Positions 19,415 to 29,120 are shown, counted from the stretch's first letter. The stretch is DNA of 64,000 bases from Brevibacillus daliensis (GCF_021245735.1 NZ_JAJISB010000001.1:496001-560000), one strand, 5' to 3'. Made by a program: numbers and translations. Notes: a model not told the origin generated them from the letters alone.

Positions 19415-20140
19415 GTGAAAAAGCAGGGTATTGTTATTCCCCATGAGCATGGTGGATGGTCAATGGTCAGTGTACCATTCCTTATAGGAATGTTTGCTGG
19501 ACATCCTCAGTGGATGCACCTCCCCTTATTTCTAGCATGGTTATTCCTATATCTAATGTCTTATCCCCTCCTGCAGGCAATGAAGAGAAATTCAAATCGA
19601 GAACACTTGCTAAGGTGGGCAGTTATTTACGGCTTACTTGCCGGGATTTGTTTAATTCCAACGTTACTAAGCTTTCCTTCTCTCTTAACCTTTGGACCTT
19701 TCTTACTTGTACTTCTACTGATAACGCTCTGGCATGTTACACATAAATCAGAGCGTTCGCTTATTAATAATCTTTGCGCTATTGGTATTTTTTCAATTGG
19801 TGGGGCCGCAGCCTACTTACTCAGCGGTGGAGGATGGGACAACACGATGTTTATGGTCGTTCTGTTCAATTTTTTGTACTTCACTGGAACTGTATTTTAT
19901 GTAAAGTCCATGTTTCGGGAGAGAAAAAATAAAAGTTGGATTCTCTATTCTCAGATATATCACATACTGATACTCCTTGTACCATTTGCTGTCGGCTATC
20001 CTTGGATGGCTCTTGCTTATTTATTCTCAACAATTCGAGCATTCGTTTATGGGGGCAAACTAATTCCTCCGATAAAAATAGGAATTATTGAAATTATAGG
20101 ATCTGTTCTGTTTTTACTCGTTTCTATCATCATCTTATAA
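19415..20140 (+). CDS. ywiC: YwiC-like membrane protein
   Basis: A 241-residue integral membrane protein of the YwiC family, close to the length of the Bacillus subtilis protein. It opens with the family signature VIPHEHGGWSMVSVPFLIGMF and has about eight hydrophobic segments. Function is unknown. In B. subtilis the gene sits by the anaerobic regulator fnr, and here it is near several anaerobic genes. The start is the GTG at 19415 with AAGGAAGG 8 bases before it; a longer reading from 19319 would include the promoter-like TATAAT upstream. I found no Fnr-type box here. Confidence 0.8.
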   Translation: MKKQGIVIPHEHGGWSMVSVPFLIGMFAGHPQWMHLPLFLAWLFLYLMSYPLLQAMKRNSNREHLLRWAVIYGLLAGICLIPTLLSFPSLLTFGPFLLVLLLITLWHVTHKSERSLINNLCAIGIFSIGGAAAYLLSGGGWDNTMFMVVLFNFLYFTGTVFYVKSMFRERKNKSWILYSQIYHILILLVPFAVGYPWMALAYLFSTIRAFVYGGKLIPPIKIGIIEIIGSVLFLLVSIIIL

Positions 20141-20161
20141 ATGGAAAACGTATCATACAAA

Positions 20162-20204
20162 AGAAGATGGCTTCGGTTCACAGAACCAACGCCATCTTCT
20201 TTTT
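20162..20204. terminator. Bidirectional terminator
   Basis: AGAAGATGGC (20162-20171) pairs with GCCATCTTCT (20191-20200), with a nested GGTTC/GAACC hairpin and T runs on both strands. It serves the convergent ywiC and oxidoreductase genes. Confidence 0.88.
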
Positions 20205-20226
20205 TACTTACTCATCTATATTCTAC

Positions 20227-22503
20227 TTACAAATAAGGGCTTTCATGCTTCGCTTTCAACACATTCCAGCGACGCTCCACTTCTTCCTCAAACTGCTTGA
20301 GTGCCCCTTCGCTTTCAGGACGTAACAAATGCTTGGTCTTACCCATCATTTCCAGCCACTCCGTTAGTGGAACACGTTTGTTTTTCTCGTCTGGATTGTG
20401 AGTAATCTTTGTAATTCCTTTTTCAATTTCATATAGAGGGAAGAAACAACTATTCACTGCTTTTTCCACAATGGACTTCCCTTGATTATCAGCAGCTTTC
20501 CAGTTGAGTGGACAACTGATCAGGATTTTCCCGTATACAGTACCTACGTTTTGTGCATACCACTGAGCTTTTGCTGCTTTTTTGATCAAATCCTGTGGAA
20601 ATGCTTCCGTTCCTGTAAATACATAAGGAATGTTGGTAGAAGCCATGATTTGAACGGTATCCTTATGATGGAATGCTTTACCCACGCTCTCTACACCAAT
20701 ATTTGAAGTGGAAGTCATATGACCTAGTGGCGTGGAATAAGACATTTGAGAACCTGTGTTCATATATCCTTCATTATCGTACTCAAGGATGATCAACTTA
20801 TGGTTACGGAGAGCCGTACCGATAGCAGGTCCCATTCCGATATCCATACCCCCGTCACCAGAGATCATGATGAAGGTTAGATTATTTTCGTCTACCTCAA
20901 CCTCACCACGACGAACACGCTCCCAGAACATCTCAACCACACCTGACAGTGTAGCCGATCCATTCTGGAACAGGTTATGAATGAAGTTAACTTTATGAGC
21001 AGAATATGGATATCCAGTTGTAACAACCATCGCGCAACCCGTGTGGTAGAGAACTACGATGTCCCCTTCAATCCCTTTAAAGAACATTTCCAGACCTGAG
21101 AAAATTCCACATCCTGGACAAGCACCATGACCAGGCGCAATTCGTTTCGCTTTTTTCGTTAAGGCACGCATGGTAGACATTTTCACTTTCAGTTCGCCAC
21201 TAGCCTCGTCTTGTGTCACGTTTATAAATCCTGTTGTTTCTTCTTTTGTTAATGGTGCTAGCAGACGTTTTGGAGCATTCTCTTCTTTACCTGGTGTAAT
21301 ACCGTGATAATCAAAGCTTGCCACCTCTTCGCCATTAAACTTTTTCAGGCAAAGGGTAAAGAATTCTTCTGCGTCCGAAGCATAAAAATCTTTACCTCCC
21401 ACACCAAAAATGCGAGTCAAAACGGTTGTATCGGCATGACAATCCTGTAGAGCTGATTTTATTTCGTGGCTGATATTGCCACCATGTGCCCCATAGGAGT
21501 CAGCACGCTCACCCACCAGCACCACTTTTGCCTTACGTAGTGATTCCTGAATCGCTTTTTTCGGGAATGGACGAATCATGTTAGGTGATACGACACCAGC
21601 CTTAATTCCCTGATTGCGAAGTTTATCCACGACATCTCGAGCTGTTCCAGAGGCTGAATTAATCAGGAATAAAGCAACTTCAGCATCCTCCATGCAATAT
21701 TCATCAAGCAGTTTATACTCACGACCAGTCAATTGCTCGAATTCTTTAGCCACTGTCAGGAAAACTTCTTCCGCATTGTACATAGCTTCTGATTGTTGAT
21801 ATTTGTTATTGATATAATCTGGATCGTTCATGTATGGTCCGATGGTTATCGGATTTTTCACGTCTGTAGAATCAACATAAACAGGTTGTTTTTCACCAAC
21901 AAAAGCTTGGACATCTTTCCTGTCGGTAAAATATTTCACTTTCCGCTTTTGATGAGAGGTGAAAAATCCGTCAGAAGCTACAATGACAGGCAGACGTACA
22001 TCATGGTGTTCTGCTACACGTAGGGCAAACAGGTTCATATCGTAAACTGCTTGCGGATCTTTTGCTAACAAAATAGGCCAGCCAGTGTTAAGTCCGTAAT
22101 ACAAATCAGAATGGTCTCCGCGAATATCAAGTGGTCCCGATACGGAACGAGTAACCAGATTTAGAACCATTGGAAAGCGTGTCCCAGATTGTACAGGTAA
22201 TTGCTCAAGCATATAAAGGAAACCATTAGCAGAAGTAGCATTAAACACACGTCCCCCTGCTGTGGAAGCCCCATAACAAATCCCTGCGGAGCCATGCTCC
22301 CCATCTGCTGGTACCAGCACGATGTCATGTTCACCGTTCGCTTTCATTTCATCCAGATATTCAGCTATTTCCGTAGAAGGTGTAATGGGAAAGTAGCCCA
22401 TCAAATGGTAATTGATTTGTGCCGCTGCTTTTGCGGCCATCTCGTTACCGGAGCGAAAATCAGTGGTCTCTGTAACGTGTTTTATCGATGTATCTGCGCT
22501 CAT
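20227..22503 (-). CDS. 2-oxoacid:ferredoxin oxidoreductase, fused alpha-beta subunit
   Basis: A 758-residue thiamine-diphosphate enzyme that oxidatively decarboxylates a 2-oxoacid (pyruvate, ketoisovalerate or 2-oxoglutarate) to the acyl-CoA with ferredoxin as acceptor. The alpha part (about 1-400) starts with SGNEMAAKAAAQINYHLMGYFPITPS. The beta part has GHGACPGCGIFSG near 455-470 (cluster or cofactor region) and the ThDP motif GDGGMDIGMGPAIGTAL near 548. Alpha and beta are separate in many archaeal enzymes but joined here. Its stop is 24 bases from the terminator and it follows the gamma/delta gene by 14 bases, so the two form an operon. Substrate is not resolved. Confidence 0.88.
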   Translation of the reverse strand: MSADTSIKHVTETTDFRSGNEMAAKAAAQINYHLMGYFPITPSTEIAEYLDEMKANGEHDIVLVPADGEHGSAGICYGASTAGGRVFNATSANGFLYMLEQLPVQSGTRFPMVLNLVTRSVSGPLDIRGDHSDLYYGLNTGWPILLAKDPQAVYDMNLFALRVAEHHDVRLPVIVASDGFFTSHQKRKVKYFTDRKDVQAFVGEKQPVYVDSTDVKNPITIGPYMNDPDYINNKYQQSEAMYNAEEVFLTVAKEFEQLTGREYKLLDEYCMEDAEVALFLINSASGTARDVVDKLRNQGIKAGVVSPNMIRPFPKKAIQESLRKAKVVLVGERADSYGAHGGNISHEIKSALQDCHADTTVLTRIFGVGGKDFYASDAEEFFTLCLKKFNGEEVASFDYHGITPGKEENAPKRLLAPLTKEETTGFINVTQDEASGELKVKMSTMRALTKKAKRIAPGHGACPGCGIFSGLEMFFKGIEGDIVVLYHTGCAMVVTTGYPYSAHKVNFIHNLFQNGSATLSGVVEMFWERVRRGEVEVDENNLTFIMISGDGGMDIGMGPAIGTALRNHKLIILEYDNEGYMNTGSQMSYSTPLGHMTSTSNIGVESVGKAFHHKDTVQIMASTNIPYVFTGTEAFPQDLIKKAAKAQWYAQNVGTVYGKILISCPLNWKAADNQGKSIVEKAVNSCFFPLYEIEKGITKITHNPDEKNKRVPLTEWLEMMGKTKHLLRPESEGALKQFEEEVERRWNVLKAKHESPYL

Positions 22504-22517
22504 GGATTTCTTTCCCC

Positions 22518-23531
22518 CTATTCGTTCACCAATGCAAAGTGGTGTTTAACAGCATGCTCATGTGCATATCCTTCAACTTCCTGCTCACTTGTCAGTGAGC
22601 CTGTAGGACAAACCTCCACACATTTCATACATCCCTTGCAGTATTGATAATCGATCCCACTTAAAAATTGTTGTGGGCGTCCGCGTTTATCTTCGCCTTC
22701 TTCCCAGACAAAACAAAAATCAGGACAATGCATATCACAGGCTGCGCAATGAATACAGGTCTCCGAATTAAAATGTGGTAAATAACCTTGTCTTGAACCG
22801 CTTAAATCTTTTAGGATTGAATTACCTGGATTATGGATTACGCCACCAATTGGCTGTGTAAGATATCCAAGTAGAGTACCTGCTTGCTTCGTTGTAACAG
22901 AAACAGTGTTTTCTACATCTATGTAGGTTGTCATGAGACCTTCTGAATAACCCGCATCAAAGGTACGTAGATTAGATGCAACCAACTTTGGATACTTCAC
23001 TTCAAATGTTTCCTGAATAACAGCCTTTACCGCATCTACAGACAAAAAGTCGATTGCCTGACAGAGTGCACCTAACATTGCTGTATTAATACGAGTTTTT
23101 TCACGTAGAGAGATGCCAAGTGCATCAACACACATGATTGTACCTGACTGAAGTCCAGTAAGTTGCTTGATTTCATCTGGAGATTTCTTCGTATTGACAA
23201 GTAATATGCCGTCAGAATGCAAGCCTGAGACACAGTTCTGAGTAGTCAGCATGGCTTCATGAAAAACAACTACAACATGTGGCTCATCTACAGGAGCCGA
23301 TTCACGAAGTTTGGTTTCAGGATTGGCAAAACGCACAAACGCTTTAACAGCAGATCCTTTTTTCTCTGATCCATAGGAAGAAAAATTGGAACCGTTTAGT
23401 CCCATATGCATAACTCCAGCTTCTGCCAACATTTTTCCAGCCAAATTGGCCCCTAGACCACCAATCGATTCCATACGGATTTCATACAAACCCAAATTGT
23501 TTGTTTTTGTCAGCATTGTGTGCATAGTCAA
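22518..23531 (-). CDS. 2-oxoacid:ferredoxin oxidoreductase, gamma subunit fused to 2x[4Fe-4S] domain
   Basis: A 337-residue partner of the alpha-beta subunit. The gamma domain (about 15-200) starts with MESIGGLGANLAGKMLAEAG. The C-terminus holds two ferredoxin motifs, CIHCAACDMHCPDFC near 256 and CKGCMKCVEVCP near 297, which carry electrons from the ThDP site to ferredoxin. One His replaces nothing essential: all eight cluster cysteines are present. The start is the TTG at 23531 with GGGAGG 9 bases upstream; an ATG two codons later is possible. It is the first gene of the operon. Confidence 0.85.
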   Translation of the reverse strand: MTMHTMLTKTNNLGLYEIRMESIGGLGANLAGKMLAEAGVMHMGLNGSNFSSYGSEKKGSAVKAFVRFANPETKLRESAPVDEPHVVVVFHEAMLTTQNCVSGLHSDGILLVNTKKSPDEIKQLTGLQSGTIMCVDALGISLREKTRINTAMLGALCQAIDFLSVDAVKAVIQETFEVKYPKLVASNLRTFDAGYSEGLMTTYIDVENTVSVTTKQAGTLLGYLTQPIGGVIHNPGNSILKDLSGSRQGYLPHFNSETCIHCAACDMHCPDFCFVWEEGEDKRGRPQQFLSGIDYQYCKGCMKCVEVCPTGSLTSEQEVEGYAHEHAVKHHFALVNE

Positions 23532-23745
23532 ATCTCACAGCCTCCCATTCTTTCTAGCCTTCAATATATGTGAAAAAGGGTACTTTCATCTATAAAACTT
23601 ATGAGGTTATGCCATTCTTATAGTGTAGAATGATTTCTCTCGTAAAACTGTGAGGAAAATCACGTTTTCCTTCCACTTGCTTGAAAAGTCTTCCTATAAT
23701 TCTTACAATGAGAATGGAATAAATACATAGACTGAGAGGAAAAAA

Positions 23746-24804
23746 ATGGAACAAAGACTGAAAGAATATGATTTTATACGCGTTCTGTGCGTCTTCGGAG
23801 TTATAGCCATACATGTTACATCCCATTTTGTAACCAAGACTGAGTTAGCCTTCGCCTGGAATCAATTATCACGTTTTGCTGTACCGATGTTTATGATTCT
23901 CTCTGGATTTTTTCTTTTCTATAAAGACCGTCATTATCCGCCCAATAAATGGGTACCTATGAAAAATAGAATAGTAAAATTGATGATTCCATATCTTCTC
24001 TGGACAACCGTCTATGCTCTCTTTACGCAAGGTGGATTAATGGAGAATGGGAATTATTCGATGTGGTTTTCCTACTGGTTAGAAGTAACTCTTCTTGGTA
24101 AGGGCTACGTACACTTATACTTTATGTTGATTGTTTTTCAGTTTTATCTACTCTATCCGCTATTTCGCAGATGGTTTTATCGCTCACCCAAGAGTTTACT
24201 TTTCCTTACCTTTATCATTACATTGGTCATGCAGACCTTGGTTTTTATCAGCAACAACCCAAACATATCCTATACATTACCTGACATCTGGTATTCATAC
24301 AGTGTTCCTATTCCTGTCTGGTGCTTCTATTTTATCTCTGGGATGTGGCTTGCCCATCACCGGGATCGTTGGGAAAGTTGGATCAAGGGAAAAGGCTGGT
24401 TATTTTTCTTATTGTGGATCGCTAGCTACGTGCTCCTCTTTATGGACAGTAAATCAAGCAGTACGTTTATGCTTTCCATGAAACCAACCATTATCATTTA
24501 CTGTTTTGCGAGCTTTTTCTTCTTTTTTAGTATGGGATCGTTTTTGTATCGTAAGAAAAAATGGTGGCACAGTACATTTGATTGGATATCTACCCAATCA
24601 TTTTTAATCTTTTTATTGCATCCTCTCTTATTAACAGTGCTATCACAGGAGGCTGGAGAAAATAAATGGTCCTTTCTCTGGTCTGGTAATACCGGCTTTG
24701 TCGCGCAATATCTCATCGTGGTTATTAGTACATTTCTGTTCAGCTACCTTTTCTCTCGCTTCTCGGTTCAATGGCTGGGAGGGGTCCCCGCACGACGCAA
24801 GTAG
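23746..24804 (+). CDS. Membrane acyltransferase (acyltransferase family 3)
   Basis: A 352-residue integral membrane protein with about ten hydrophobic segments, of the family that O-acetylates surface polysaccharides or peptidoglycan. The N-terminal pattern LKEYDFIRVLCVFGVIAIHVTSH contains the family R and H residues, followed by MFMILSGFFLFYK. No secreted SGNH domain is fused. A GAGAGG site precedes the ATG. It is monocistronic, so the acceptor is unknown. Confidence 0.85.
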   Translation: MEQRLKEYDFIRVLCVFGVIAIHVTSHFVTKTELAFAWNQLSRFAVPMFMILSGFFLFYKDRHYPPNKWVPMKNRIVKLMIPYLLWTTVYALFTQGGLMENGNYSMWFSYWLEVTLLGKGYVHLYFMLIVFQFYLLYPLFRRWFYRSPKSLLFLTFIITLVMQTLVFISNNPNISYTLPDIWYSYSVPIPVWCFYFISGMWLAHHRDRWESWIKGKGWLFFLLWIASYVLLFMDSKSSSTFMLSMKPTIIIYCFASFFFFFSMGSFLYRKKKWWHSTFDWISTQSFLIFLLHPLLLTVLSQEAGENKWSFLWSGNTGFVAQYLIVVISTFLFSYLFSRFSVQWLGGVPARRK

Positions 24805-24856
24805 AGAAAACGTTGTATACGCATGAAGCAGACTGCAACAACATACCTTGACATTA

Positions 24857-24909
24857 AAAAGATCGCTCCTTCAGGACGCCATTTTTGGCTTCTACAAGAG
24901 CGATCTTTT
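24857..24909. terminator. Bidirectional terminator
   Basis: A 12-bp stem, AAAAGATCGCTC with GAGCGATCTTTT, between the convergent acyltransferase and cardiolipin synthase genes. Confidence 0.85.
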
Positions 24910-24919
24910 CCTATGTCAT

Positions 24920-26365
24920 CTATAGAATTGGAGAGAGCAACCTGGCTATTGACTCTTTAAAGCGAAGCATTTTTGGTCTGTTCTCATAATCTTCAAGGGT
25001 AAGTTCAAAACAGTTTTCAATATCCTTGAGGAAAATCTCTTCTAATTCCTTTGCCTTATTCACATCATACAGGATTGCATTCACCTCAAAATTAAGCTTC
25101 ATGCTCCTGATATCAAGATTGGCTGTCCCTACCGTAGCCAGCTTGCCGTCTACGACCATCGTCTTTGCATGCATGAAGCCCTTTTCATACATATAACATG
25201 TAGCTCCTGCTTTCAGTAAATCCCCAATATAAGAAGAGGAAGCCCATTTTACCCATTTGCTGTCAGTACGATCGGGAATCATAATCCGTACATCAATTCC
25301 TGACAAGGCAGCTATCTGTAAATCCTGAAGTAAACTCTCCTCTGGCACAAAATAAGGCGTTTGTAGATAAAGAGTTTTTTTAGCAGAGTGAATCATCTTA
25401 AGATAATTGTTTGAGATGTGCTGATACTTAGCAGTAGGTCCACTGGTAACAATCTGTATTGGAATGTTTCCGTTTCCTCTAAATTCCGGAAAAAACTCTT
25501 CCGTATACTTCAAATCCTGATTCGCTGATAAGTTCCAGTCAAGCAGAAAGGGAATCTGTAAAGTAGCGACTCCACTGCCAGTTATCTTCAAGTGAGTATC
25601 TCGCCAAAATCCCAACATTTTATCCAGTCCGATATATTCATTACCAACATTAAAACCACCTACAAACCCAATTTTTCCATCAATGATGGCTACCTTTCGG
25701 TGATTGCGATAATTAAGTCGGAAATTAATATATTTAATTGGAGAAGAGAAGAAAATGGCTACTTCCCCTCCAGCTTCTCGAAGTCCATTGAAGAAGCTCT
25801 TTTTTAAGCCCAAACATCCAATGTCATCGTAGACAAGTCTAACTTTTACTCCTTCTTTTGCCTTTTTTATTAAGAGCTCTACTAATCGAATGCCAAGCGT
25901 ATCATTTCGGAATATATAATATTGTAAATGAATATGATGCTTAGCATGCTCGATACTGGAAAAAAGAGCCTCAAATTTTTCTGTTCCTGTTATATAGATC
26001 TCTACTTCATTATCCTGGGTTAATAAAGACTTATTACTGTTTACATTCATGTAAATCATATCTTTATACATGTCCACTGATGCATCACGAATCATTAATT
26101 TGTCTTCTTCAATTTTCTGTTTTTGCTTATTTACCATTGCCTTAATGGCTAATTTCTCTCTCTGATTAATCTTATAGATTTTACGCCCGCTTAGATTTCG
26201 ACCCAAAATTATGTAGATAATAAACCCAATCCCTGGGAGAAAAAATAATACCAAGATCCAGGCCCATGTGGCCGTTGCATTTCGTCGTTCGAGAAAAATA
26301 ATTGCCATTGCAAAAAAAATGTTAATGATTGATAAGACCACATAGATATGCGTAAACGGCTGCAT
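24920..26365 (-). CDS. cls: Cardiolipin synthase (phospholipase D family)
   Basis: A 481-residue membrane enzyme that joins two phosphatidylglycerols to make cardiolipin. Two N-terminal transmembrane helices (about 5-60, including WAWILVLFFLPGIGFIIYI) are followed by two PLD catalytic motifs, NHRKVAIIDGKIGFVGG and MHAKTMVVDGKLATVGTANLD (HxKxxxxD). Length is typical. An AAGGAG lies very close to the ATG and a GAGGTG about 10 bases away; either could serve. It stands alone. Confidence 0.93.
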   Translation of the reverse strand: MQPFTHIYVVLSIINIFFAMAIIFLERRNATATWAWILVLFFLPGIGFIIYIILGRNLSGRKIYKINQREKLAIKAMVNKQKQKIEEDKLMIRDASVDMYKDMIYMNVNSNKSLLTQDNEVEIYITGTEKFEALFSSIEHAKHHIHLQYYIFRNDTLGIRLVELLIKKAKEGVKVRLVYDDIGCLGLKKSFFNGLREAGGEVAIFFSSPIKYINFRLNYRNHRKVAIIDGKIGFVGGFNVGNEYIGLDKMLGFWRDTHLKITGSGVATLQIPFLLDWNLSANQDLKYTEEFFPEFRGNGNIPIQIVTSGPTAKYQHISNNYLKMIHSAKKTLYLQTPYFVPEESLLQDLQIAALSGIDVRIMIPDRTDSKWVKWASSSYIGDLLKAGATCYMYEKGFMHAKTMVVDGKLATVGTANLDIRSMKLNFEVNAILYDVNKAKELEEIFLKDIENCFELTLEDYENRPKMLRFKESIARLLSPIL

Positions 26366-26551
26366 TCTCCTTAAACACCTCTACTTTTCGATGTTTTTAC
26401 TTACTCACAATTATGCGAATAGGGCTACCACTAGTATGTACAAAATAATTGGTTTCGCCAAATGAGTTACCTCATATTTGCTGATTGAATCAGGTTGAAA
26501 GAAGTATTTTTTTCGAAAATGTTGTAATAATCCTTTTTCTTGTAGGTAAAA

Positions 26552-26588
26552 GATACAAAGCGCCCGGATGATTTGGGCGCTTCGTATC
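26552..26588 (-). terminator. Terminator of the Arg-rich protein gene
   Basis: A GC-rich stem, AAGCGCCC with GGGCGCTT, extended by GATAC/GTATC; on the minus strand it ends in TTTTA. Confidence 0.75.
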
Positions 26589-26599
26589 ACATTAATTAA

Positions 26600-26899
26600 T
26601 TAACAGCATCTTTTGTTGCGACGACGACGACGACGTCTTCTGCAACCTTTCAAATTGCAAAGAGCTCTTTTCAAAATACGTCTTGCTCTGCGAATCTCAC
26701 GTTTTGCACGACGAGTGTTGCAACGTCTGCGACGGCGGCGGCGGCGTCTATCGCTGCTTTCGCTCTCGGTGTCGCAGCTCTCGGTGAAGCTCTCTCTGAA
26801 GTCCTCGCTACTGCAAGACTCCTCACGATGCCTGCTTTCACGATGACAACTGTCTTCACGATGTTCACTTTCACGTCTTCCACGTCTAAAATTACCCAT
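26600..26899 (-). CDS. Small Arg-rich, Cys-containing protein (possible spore-coat or nucleic-acid-binding protein)
   Basis: A 99-residue protein with extreme composition. Residues 1-50 are a Ser/Glu/Arg/His mix with regularly spaced Cys (SCHRES, ESCSSED, ESCDTE). The C-terminal half is a dense Arg block (two runs of eight to nine Arg) broken by a short helix-like segment, ending NKRCC. I recognise no family. Such charge-rich, Cys-spaced proteins occur among spore coat and exosporium proteins of Bacillales, but DNA or RNA condensation is equally possible. The ATG at 26899 has AGAGGTG 6-7 bases upstream, and the gene has its own terminator, so it appears real. Confidence 0.7.
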   Translation of the reverse strand: MGNFRRGRRESEHREDSCHRESRHREESCSSEDFRESFTESCDTESESSDRRRRRRRRRCNTRRAKREIRRARRILKRALCNLKGCRRRRRRRRNKRCC

Positions 26900-27114
26900 A
26901 CTATTCACCTCTGTTTTTCGATAGTCTTGGGGACTTGGGGAATTGCTTTATCCCACAATCACTTACAAGTACCTACCGTGACCCCCACTAACATCAAATG
27001 CAAAATGAACAAAGGTTGATACGGGCAAACACACTAAGGCAAACGCATAAATTGGTTTGTGCCTAATTGAAGATGAGTTATCTCCTTCCAGTAAATCATT
27101 ATATTTTCGCGCAT

Positions 27115-27981
27115 TTATCCTTTGGAACGGTATTCTTGAATCGTACGTAAAAAAGCGCCCATCGTATTTGTTATGAATGAATCCTTTCTCCTTATGAACA
27201 CTGTAGATACTTTTTGAAAAGGTGCAGGAATGGAATAGCTCGATAGAATGCCCTCTTTTTCTAGTTTTGTAACCGTTGATTCGGGGACAAGAGAGACTCC
27301 TAGTCCTGATGCTACTACTCCAAAAATGGTTTCTAACGTACCAAACTCCATTATTTTTTTCGGTTGAATACCTTCAGACTGTAGCCATTGAATTAATCTG
27401 GCACGGTAGCCACACCCTTCTCGAAACACAAGTAAAGGCTTGTTTTTATAACCCTCTATCGATTCCATTCCATCAACTGACCGAGTAATCAGGACAAGCT
27501 TTTCTTCCATTAAGTGTTCCTGAATGATGTCTTTATGTTCTATAGGTCCACTGACAAAAGCACCATCCAATTTATATTGCAAGACGTCTGCAAGTAGATG
27601 CTGCGTTACTCCAGATACCAAGGAAAGATCAATACGAGGATACCTTTTATGATATTCTGACAGGATTGATGGTAAGGATGAGACCGTCTCTACGGAGCCA
27701 ATTAACAAGGGACCTGAAGGGTTTTCATCGCTTTGAAAGGATTGCTTAATCTCATCCATCAACGTAATTATTTTTTGTGTATAACCTAACAGCTTTCTGC
27801 CATCTTCATTAAGTGTTACACCTCGACGATGCCTGTGAAAAAGCGTCGTGTTCAACTCTTTTTCCAACTGGTTGATACGGGCAGTCACATTTGATTGTAC
27901 GTAATTAAGTTGGCGTGCCGCTTCGCTTACACTGCCTTCTTGTGCAACTGCTTGAAATATTCGCAAATCACTTACATCCAC
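27115..27981 (-). CDS. LysR-family transcriptional regulator
   Basis: A 288-residue regulator with the LysR winged HTH at residues 1-60 (LRIFQAVAQEGSVSEAARQLN) and an effector-binding domain at about 90-285. It is transcribed divergently from a DMT transporter 134 bases away, the usual arrangement for a LysR regulator of its neighbour. The intergenic region holds dyads (TGAT-N7-ATCA at 28023-28037; CTATCAA/TTGATAG at 28010-28060) that could be its binding sites. Effector unknown. Confidence 0.9.
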   Translation of the reverse strand: MDVSDLRIFQAVAQEGSVSEAARQLNYVQSNVTARINQLEKELNTTLFHRHRRGVTLNEDGRKLLGYTQKIITLMDEIKQSFQSDENPSGPLLIGSVETVSSLPSILSEYHKRYPRIDLSLVSGVTQHLLADVLQYKLDGAFVSGPIEHKDIIQEHLMEEKLVLITRSVDGMESIEGYKNKPLLVFREGCGYRARLIQWLQSEGIQPKKIMEFGTLETIFGVVASGLGVSLVPESTVTKLEKEGILSSYSIPAPFQKVSTVFIRRKDSFITNTMGAFLRTIQEYRSKG

Positions 27982-28009
27982 GACTCCCTCTCCTTTTTGC
28001 CTCTATTTA

Positions 28010-28060
28010 CTATCAATTATAATGATGTTATATATCACTTTCAATCATTTTACTTGATAG
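28010..28060. promoter_or_regulatory. Candidate LysR operator region
   Basis: Between the divergent LysR and transporter genes, CTATCAA (28010-28016) and TTGATAG (28054-28060) form a wide dyad enclosing TGATGTTATATATCA (28023-28037). The T-rich core with TGAT/ATCA arms fits LysR-type sites; footprinting would be needed to place it. Confidence 0.4.
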
Positions 28061-28115
28061 CATAGCGAGACTATTATGGAATACATGAGCAAAAAAGAAA
28101 GGAAGTAACATCAGC

Positions 28116-29069
28116 ATGAAAAGCAATATCATTTTGAAAGGTGCCTTACTCTGTCTTATTGCCAGTATGGCATGGGGAGCTATGTTTCCTGTTGCAGAAA
28201 GTGCATTTGCCTTTATTGATCCCTTTTATTTTTCCGTTATTCGGTATGTGCTTGTTTCGATTATTTTATTTGTCCTTTTATGGGTAAAGGAAGGCAAAAA
28301 AGCACTTCGTTTGGAAGGGCGTGGGCTACCACTCTGGTTTTTTGGAACCATGGCATTCACGGTTTATAATTTATTGGTTTTTACTGGGCAAAATCAGTTA
28401 GGAGCATCAGGCGTTATTCTAGCTTCAGTCATGGAAGCGTTAATGCCGATGATTTCTGTACTTCTGCTCTGGATTTTTAACCAGAATAGACCCAAGCCAA
28501 TTACTGTTGGATGCATGGGTATCGCATTAGTAGGTTGTTTTCTTGTTGCAACCAAGGGAGATTTCCAATCCTTTCTGCTGGGTGGAAATGCCTTATTTCC
28601 CGTCTTACTAATTTTTGCTGGTGTATTAGGCTGGGTCATCTATACAATTGGCGGCGACCAGTTTAGTCATTGGTCACCGCTTCGCTATTCAACACTCAGC
28701 TGTCTATTAGGAACAGCCACCTCGGTTATCGTGGTCTTTTTCCTTACCTTGTTTGGATTTCTGGACGTTCCTAGCATCTCTGCTTTGGGTGCGATCGCTC
28801 CTGAGATGAGTTTCATGGTTGTAATAGCTGGTGTCATTGCATTGTTAAGCTGGAATGCAGGCATTAAAATCTTGCAGCCTATCAACGGAATTTTGTTCAT
28901 CAATTTTGTACCTGTTACGACCTTCGCTATCTCACTTATGCAAGGATATGAGATGACGATGTATGATATAGTTGGCACGTTATTTATCATGCTAGCACTG
29001 ATCAGTAATAACCTCTACCAACGTAGAACCGCAAAAATAAAAGTCCCTGTGAAAGCACACGCCCATTAA
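28116..29069 (+). CDS. EamA/DMT-family transporter
   Basis: A 317-residue drug/metabolite transporter with about ten membrane helices in two EamA repeats. The conserved start ASMAWGAMFPVAESAFAFIDPF and the second-repeat GVLGWVIYTIGGDQ are visible. Members export amino acids or metabolites or take up small solutes; the substrate cannot be told. It has a GAAAGGAAG ribosome site and is divergent from a LysR gene that probably controls it. Confidence 0.88.
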   Translation: MKSNIILKGALLCLIASMAWGAMFPVAESAFAFIDPFYFSVIRYVLVSIILFVLLWVKEGKKALRLEGRGLPLWFFGTMAFTVYNLLVFTGQNQLGASGVILASVMEALMPMISVLLLWIFNQNRPKPITVGCMGIALVGCFLVATKGDFQSFLLGGNALFPVLLIFAGVLGWVIYTIGGDQFSHWSPLRYSTLSCLLGTATSVIVVFFLTLFGFLDVPSISALGAIAPEMSFMVVIAGVIALLSWNAGIKILQPINGILFINFVPVTTFAISLMQGYEMTMYDIVGTLFIMLALISNNLYQRRTAKIKVPVKAHAH

Positions 29070-29120
29070 TCCCTCGTATTTTTCAGGAGAACTCTGATGC
29101 TTATCCTTATCTTTTACAGA

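Noticed and set aside
26613-26846. Plus-strand frame opposite the Arg-rich gene (Arg/Leu-rich)
   Set aside because: It is the mirror of repeated Arg codons, with no ribosome site; the minus-strand gene has both start and stop signals.
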